The notes below the pieces were generated by a model. It saw nothing but the letters and a program-made list of their open reading frames with translations. It was not told where the DNA came from and did not search any database. From NCBI GenBank assembly GCA_003509805.1, contig DOMV01000036.1, forward strand, positions 1 through 7,934: a stretch of 7,934 nt of DNA, written 5' to 3'. The translations under genes and the position numbers were made by a program. This document shows, in pieces, positions 6,237-7,934 of the stretch (position 1 is the first letter of the stretch; each line of letters starts with the position of its first letter). The DNA is from Planctomycetaceae bacterium. Lineage in GTDB: Bacteria; Planctomycetota; Planctomycetia; Pirellulales; Thermoguttaceae.

Positions 6237-6237
6237 A

Positions 6238-7380
6238 TCACATGGCGGTATCGGCGATCGGCTCGACATCGGTAGCGGATGACTCGACAGGTTTCACGGG
6301 CTTGATCGGATTCTCATAATGCCGAATTGACTCAGTCATCGCCTCCGTGTGCTTGAAAATATCGTCCATTTTCGTCATTTCGTGCCGCACCTCTTTTTTG
6401 TTATCGTCGAAGGTGGCAATATACTTTTTCACCCCGTTGAAATAGAGGCGACAGATTGGTTTTCTGTTGTTATCGTCCAGTAGGATTCCAAAATAGGTTT
6501 GCGTGTCGCGGTAAACGATACGGTCCATACTCACGACATCCCGGAGAGCGGCTCGGACGGTGTAAAATCCCTCCAGTTCCTCCGGAGTCGTGACGATGAG
6601 GCTTTCAGGCTCGACAGGCGGTGACGCTTCCGATGCTGCGGCAGTGGGGGGCTGAACGGACTCTTCCTCACGCAAGGCGTTTTTGAGCCGATCCGTGATC
6701 GTATCGGAAATGACCTGTGAAAACGATTTTTTCGTCAAAGCCGTGAACTGTTCAAGAACCTTGGACGTCACCATGCCTTGATAGACGACCTTGGCAATGC
6801 CCCGAACGAACCATTCACTCGGGTTGGACATCTCGTTTTGGATGAGGCTTTTGATCTCGGCCGTGTATTTCAGGTCGCTCGCGGTGTTGACGATGTTGTC
6901 AAGGTCGAAATACGATTTGTGGAACTTTTTCAACTCCTCGATCTGGTTTTCCTTCATCTCGGTCGCGTCGAACTCGAAAAACGGTTTCTCATCCATGATG
7001 TTCGGCTTGTCGAGATCGGTGTAAAACCGGTACTTGATGCCGTTCGTGAGGACGCCGAACCGGGCGTTTGCCGCTTGAAAGTATCGCAACAATTGTCCTT
7101 CGTGAAGGTTGAGGTTCTTTTCCCAGTGTTTGCACTCGATCAGAATGAGTGTTTTCCCGTCGCGGAGGATCGCATAGTCGATTTTTTCGCCCTTTTTGAT
7201 GCCGATGTCTGCCGTGAATTCCGGGACGATTTCCAATGGATTGAAAACATCGTACCCCAAGACCTGAAGCATCGGCATAACGAACGCGCTTTTTGTCGCC
7301 TCTTCGGTCGCCACCTGTCCTTTGAGCTTGTTGATGCGGTCGCCCAATTGCTTGATTTGGTCTTTGAAATCAACGGTCAT
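6238..7380 (-). CDS. Orphan HsdR N-terminal-domain protein (COG4748-type predicted restriction endonuclease)
   Basis: The 380-aa protein has the type I restriction HsdR_N fold, a PD-(D/E)xK nuclease domain, but none of the DEAD helicase motor of full HsdR (about 1000 aa). The N-terminus FKDQIKQLGDRINKL is helical. ATEEATKSAFVMPMLQVLGYD begins the nuclease domain. Catalytic candidates are D68 (KIDYAI) and E82/K84 in LIECKHWE, followed by a QLLRYF helix and GVLTNGIKYRFYTDL. The middle (about 140-240) is helical and the linker around 240-260 is Pro/Ala/Glu-rich. The C-terminal part has VTTPEELEGFYTVRA and RDTQTYFGILLDDNNRKPICRLYF, conserved in this family as I know it. Such stand-alone proteins are predicted as type IV-like restriction nucleases, often in mobile DNA, but activity is rarely shown. 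No methylase or specificity gene is in the window. The start at 7380 is chosen because GGAG lies 9 nt upstream. It is divergent from a small regulator-like gene. Confidence 0.85.
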   Translation of the reverse strand: MTVDFKDQIKQLGDRINKLKGQVATEEATKSAFVMPMLQVLGYDVFNPLEIVPEFTADIGIKKGEKIDYAILRDGKTLILIECKHWEKNLNLHEGQLLRYFQAANARFGVLTNGIKYRFYTDLDKPNIMDEKPFFEFDATEMKENQIEELKKFHKSYFDLDNIVNTASDLKYTAEIKSLIQNEMSNPSEWFVRGIAKVVYQGMVTSKVLEQFTALTKKSFSQVISDTITDRLKNALREEESVQPPTAAASEASPPVEPESLIVTTPEELEGFYTVRAALRDVVSMDRIVYRDTQTYFGILLDDNNRKPICRLYFNGVKKYIATFDDNKKEVRHEMTKMDDIFKHTEAMTESIRHYENPIKPVKPVESSATDVEPIADTAM

Positions 7381-7389
7381 CGCGGACAT

Positions 7390-7393
7390 CTCC
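7390..7393 (-). promoter_or_regulatory. Shine-Dalgarno site deciding the nuclease start
   Basis: GGAG on the - strand has a 9-nt gap to the ATG at 7380. It directly abuts the in-frame ATG at 7389, leaving no spacing for it, and lies after the ATG at 7422. This favours 7380, which also fits the family's usual beginning (FKDQIKQL within the first residues). Confidence 0.65.
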
Positions 7394-7402
7394 GTTTGGC
7401 AC

Positions 7403-7448
7403 AAAAAGTAAAGGCCCGTCAACGGTTGCGCGGTTCCGCCGCGGGCCT
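7403..7448 (-). promoter_or_regulatory. Terminator-like hairpin in the nuclease mRNA leader (possible attenuator)
   Basis: On the - strand AGGCCCG (7448-7442) pairs perfectly with CGGGCCT (7418-7412), followed by the U-rich TTTACTTTTT (7412-7403), all before the Shine-Dalgarno site. A second stem, CGCGG/CCGCG (7443-7439 with 7433-7429), overlaps the first arm by two bases, so the two folds may compete. A terminator between promoter and start codon suggests regulated read-through or low basal expression. No ligand-binding class is recognised and no leader peptide is obvious. Confidence 0.5.
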
Positions 7449-7473
7449 GCGTCAGCCCCTTGCCGACAGCCCC

Positions 7474-7502
7474 ATCCTATCGAAAACGCCCACCGTTTTC
7501 AA
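7474..7502 (-). promoter_or_regulatory. Promoter of the nuclease gene with an internal dyad
   Basis: On the - strand TTGAAA (7502-7497; 5 of 6 to the -35 consensus), a 17-bp spacer, and TAGGAT (7479-7474; 4 of 6 to the -10). A perfect 7-bp inverted repeat, GAAAACG (7482-7488) and CGTTTTC (7494-7500) with a 5-bp gap, covers the -35 and spacer and could be an operator. The predicted transcript would have a leader of about 85-90 nt. Confidence 0.55.
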
Positions 7503-7540
7503 TCGCCCGGGAAAATTTCTCGAAAAGTGAAAGAAAACGC

Positions 7541-7569
7541 TTGATAATGTATCGAATTGGATACACAAT
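7541..7569 (+). promoter_or_regulatory. Promoter of the small RHH-like gene with spacer palindrome
   Basis: TTGATA (7541-7546; 5 of 6), a 17-bp spacer and CACAAT (7564-7569; 4 of 6). The spacer carries TGTATC (7548-7553) and GATACA (7560-7565), an 18-bp dyad symmetric except at one pair, well placed for a repressor. Transcription would start near 7576, about 40 nt before the gene. Confidence 0.5.
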
Positions 7570-7598
7570 ACGTGTAGTCATTTGGTTACACGCATTGT
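7565..7598. promoter_or_regulatory. Large inverted repeat over the -10/start region (candidate operator)
   Basis: ACAATACGTGTA (7565-7576) and TACACGCATTGT (7587-7598) are reverse complements with one mismatch in 12, separated by 10 bp. The dyad covers the predicted -10 end and transcription start of the RHH-like gene, a typical place for autorepression. As RNA it could also form a 5' hairpin. Confidence 0.55.
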
Positions 7599-7615
7599 CA
7601 CACTCACCACATAAA

Positions 7616-7834
7616 ATGAGCGAAGAAGAAAAAAAACAACTGTCCGCAAAACTGTCGAAACAGACCAAGCAAATGCTTGATGAACAAGCGGAAGAGCATG
7701 GCTTGACAAGGACCCAGTACCTTGAACGGTTGATCGAGGGCACGCTCCCCAACAGGCTTGAAGAGCGAATGGATGCGATCCGTATTGACATTCTCGCCGA
7801 AATCGAGAAACTTCGCGAGGAGATCAAGAAATGA
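7616..7834 (+). CDS. Small ribbon-helix-helix-like protein with coiled-coil tail
   Basis: The 72-aa protein resembles CopG/Arc-type ribbon-helix-helix DNA-binding proteins: a short strand around QLSAKLSK (8-15), helix TKQMLDEQAEEHG (17-29) with the turn glycine G29, then helix TRTQYLERLIEGTL (31-44). The rest (47-72) is charged and heptad-like, probably a coiled coil for dimer or higher assembly. RHH proteins act as dimers on short dyads and often repress their own promoter; two dyads lie directly upstream. The ATG at 7616 is chosen because an in-frame ATG at 7547 lies before the predicted transcription start. No Shine-Dalgarno is evident. It is divergent from the nuclease gene, so it could regulate both. 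An antitoxin, partition or transfer regulator is possible; the specific role is unknown. Confidence 0.6.
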   Translation: MSEEEKKQLSAKLSKQTKQMLDEQAEEHGLTRTQYLERLIEGTLPNRLEERMDAIRIDILAEIEKLREEIKK

Positions 7835-7899
7835 GCATTATCAATGAACTGGAAATGCCACGGATTGCCCGCCAAAACACAATAATGGATCGTATTTGA
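7831..7899 (+). CDS. Possible 22-codon ORF coupled to the RHH-like gene
   Basis: The ATG overlaps the preceding stop codon (ATGA), and a strong GAGGAG (7817-7822) lies 8 nt upstream, an arrangement typical of translational coupling. The product, MSIINELEMPRIARQNTIMD followed by RI, matches nothing I recognise. It may be a real micro-protein, a gene truncated by a frameshift, or chance, since GAGGAG also encodes part of the coiled coil. A 10-bp palindrome GTACTAGTAC follows at 7908-7917. Confidence 0.3.
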   Translation: MSIINELEMPRIARQNTIMDRI

Positions 7900-7934
7900 G
7901 AAACTTTGTACTAGTACCCGACCACAGCTAAATT

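Larger units (their letters stand above)
5622..6237. other. 616-bp gene-free region with tRNA relics and inverted repeats
   Basis: No convincing protein gene lies here; open frames on both strands have no recognisable family. It contains a degraded tRNA 3' half (5861-5907), a tandem shortened copy of part of it (5811-5842), a hairpin (5829-5851), an 11-bp inverted repeat (6038-6094) and a 6-bp inverted repeat next to the nuclease stop codon (6212-6236). It separates ordinary chromosomal genes from the nuclease and regulator cassette. Confidence 0.6.

Noticed and set aside
6778..7530. 250-codon + strand open frame opposite the nuclease
   Set aside because: It is antisense to the HsdR-N gene and has no family signature.

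Overview
The window looks like chromosomal DNA of a planctomycete-type bacterium. This is inference: a ROK sugar kinase, a long leucine-rich-repeat lipoprotein of a kind common in Planctomycetota, a compact FtsY, few Shine-Dalgarno sites and wide intergenic gaps fit that group, but no rRNA or other marker settles it.

Left part (1-2779, + strand): a ROK-family glucokinase (243-1316), then a secreted or periplasmic lipoprotein with 13 leucine-rich repeats (1496-2779). Middle (2780-4613): ftsY, the SRP receptor GTPase (3166-4080), with a likely intrinsic terminator after it. It is bracketed by three same-orientation copies of a dispersed repeat of about 159 bp (2806-2964, 4253-4410 and a 5'-only copy at 4515-4588). 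I do not recognise this repeat family. Its substitutions fall mostly in one codon phase, which hints at a coding origin. Then comes an aldo/keto reductase on the - strand (4614-5621), convergent with ftsY.

Right part (5622-7934) has an accessory character. A 616-bp gene-free stretch holds a relic of the 3' half of a tRNA-Lys(CTT) gene and a second, shortened tandem copy of the same motif, as left by integration at a tRNA gene, plus an 11-bp perfect inverted repeat. Next is a solitary HsdR-N/COG4748-type predicted nuclease (6238-7380, - strand) with no methylase or specificity gene in view. Its mRNA leader can form a terminator-like hairpin. Divergent from it is a small ribbon-helix-helix-like protein (7616-7834) whose promoter region carries two strong dyads, followed by a 22-codon ORF overlapping it by ATGA. 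The nuclease, the divergent regulator with its operators, and the tRNA relic together form the best candidate here for an unusual, possibly defence-related cassette. The functional link is inferred from position and regulatory architecture only.
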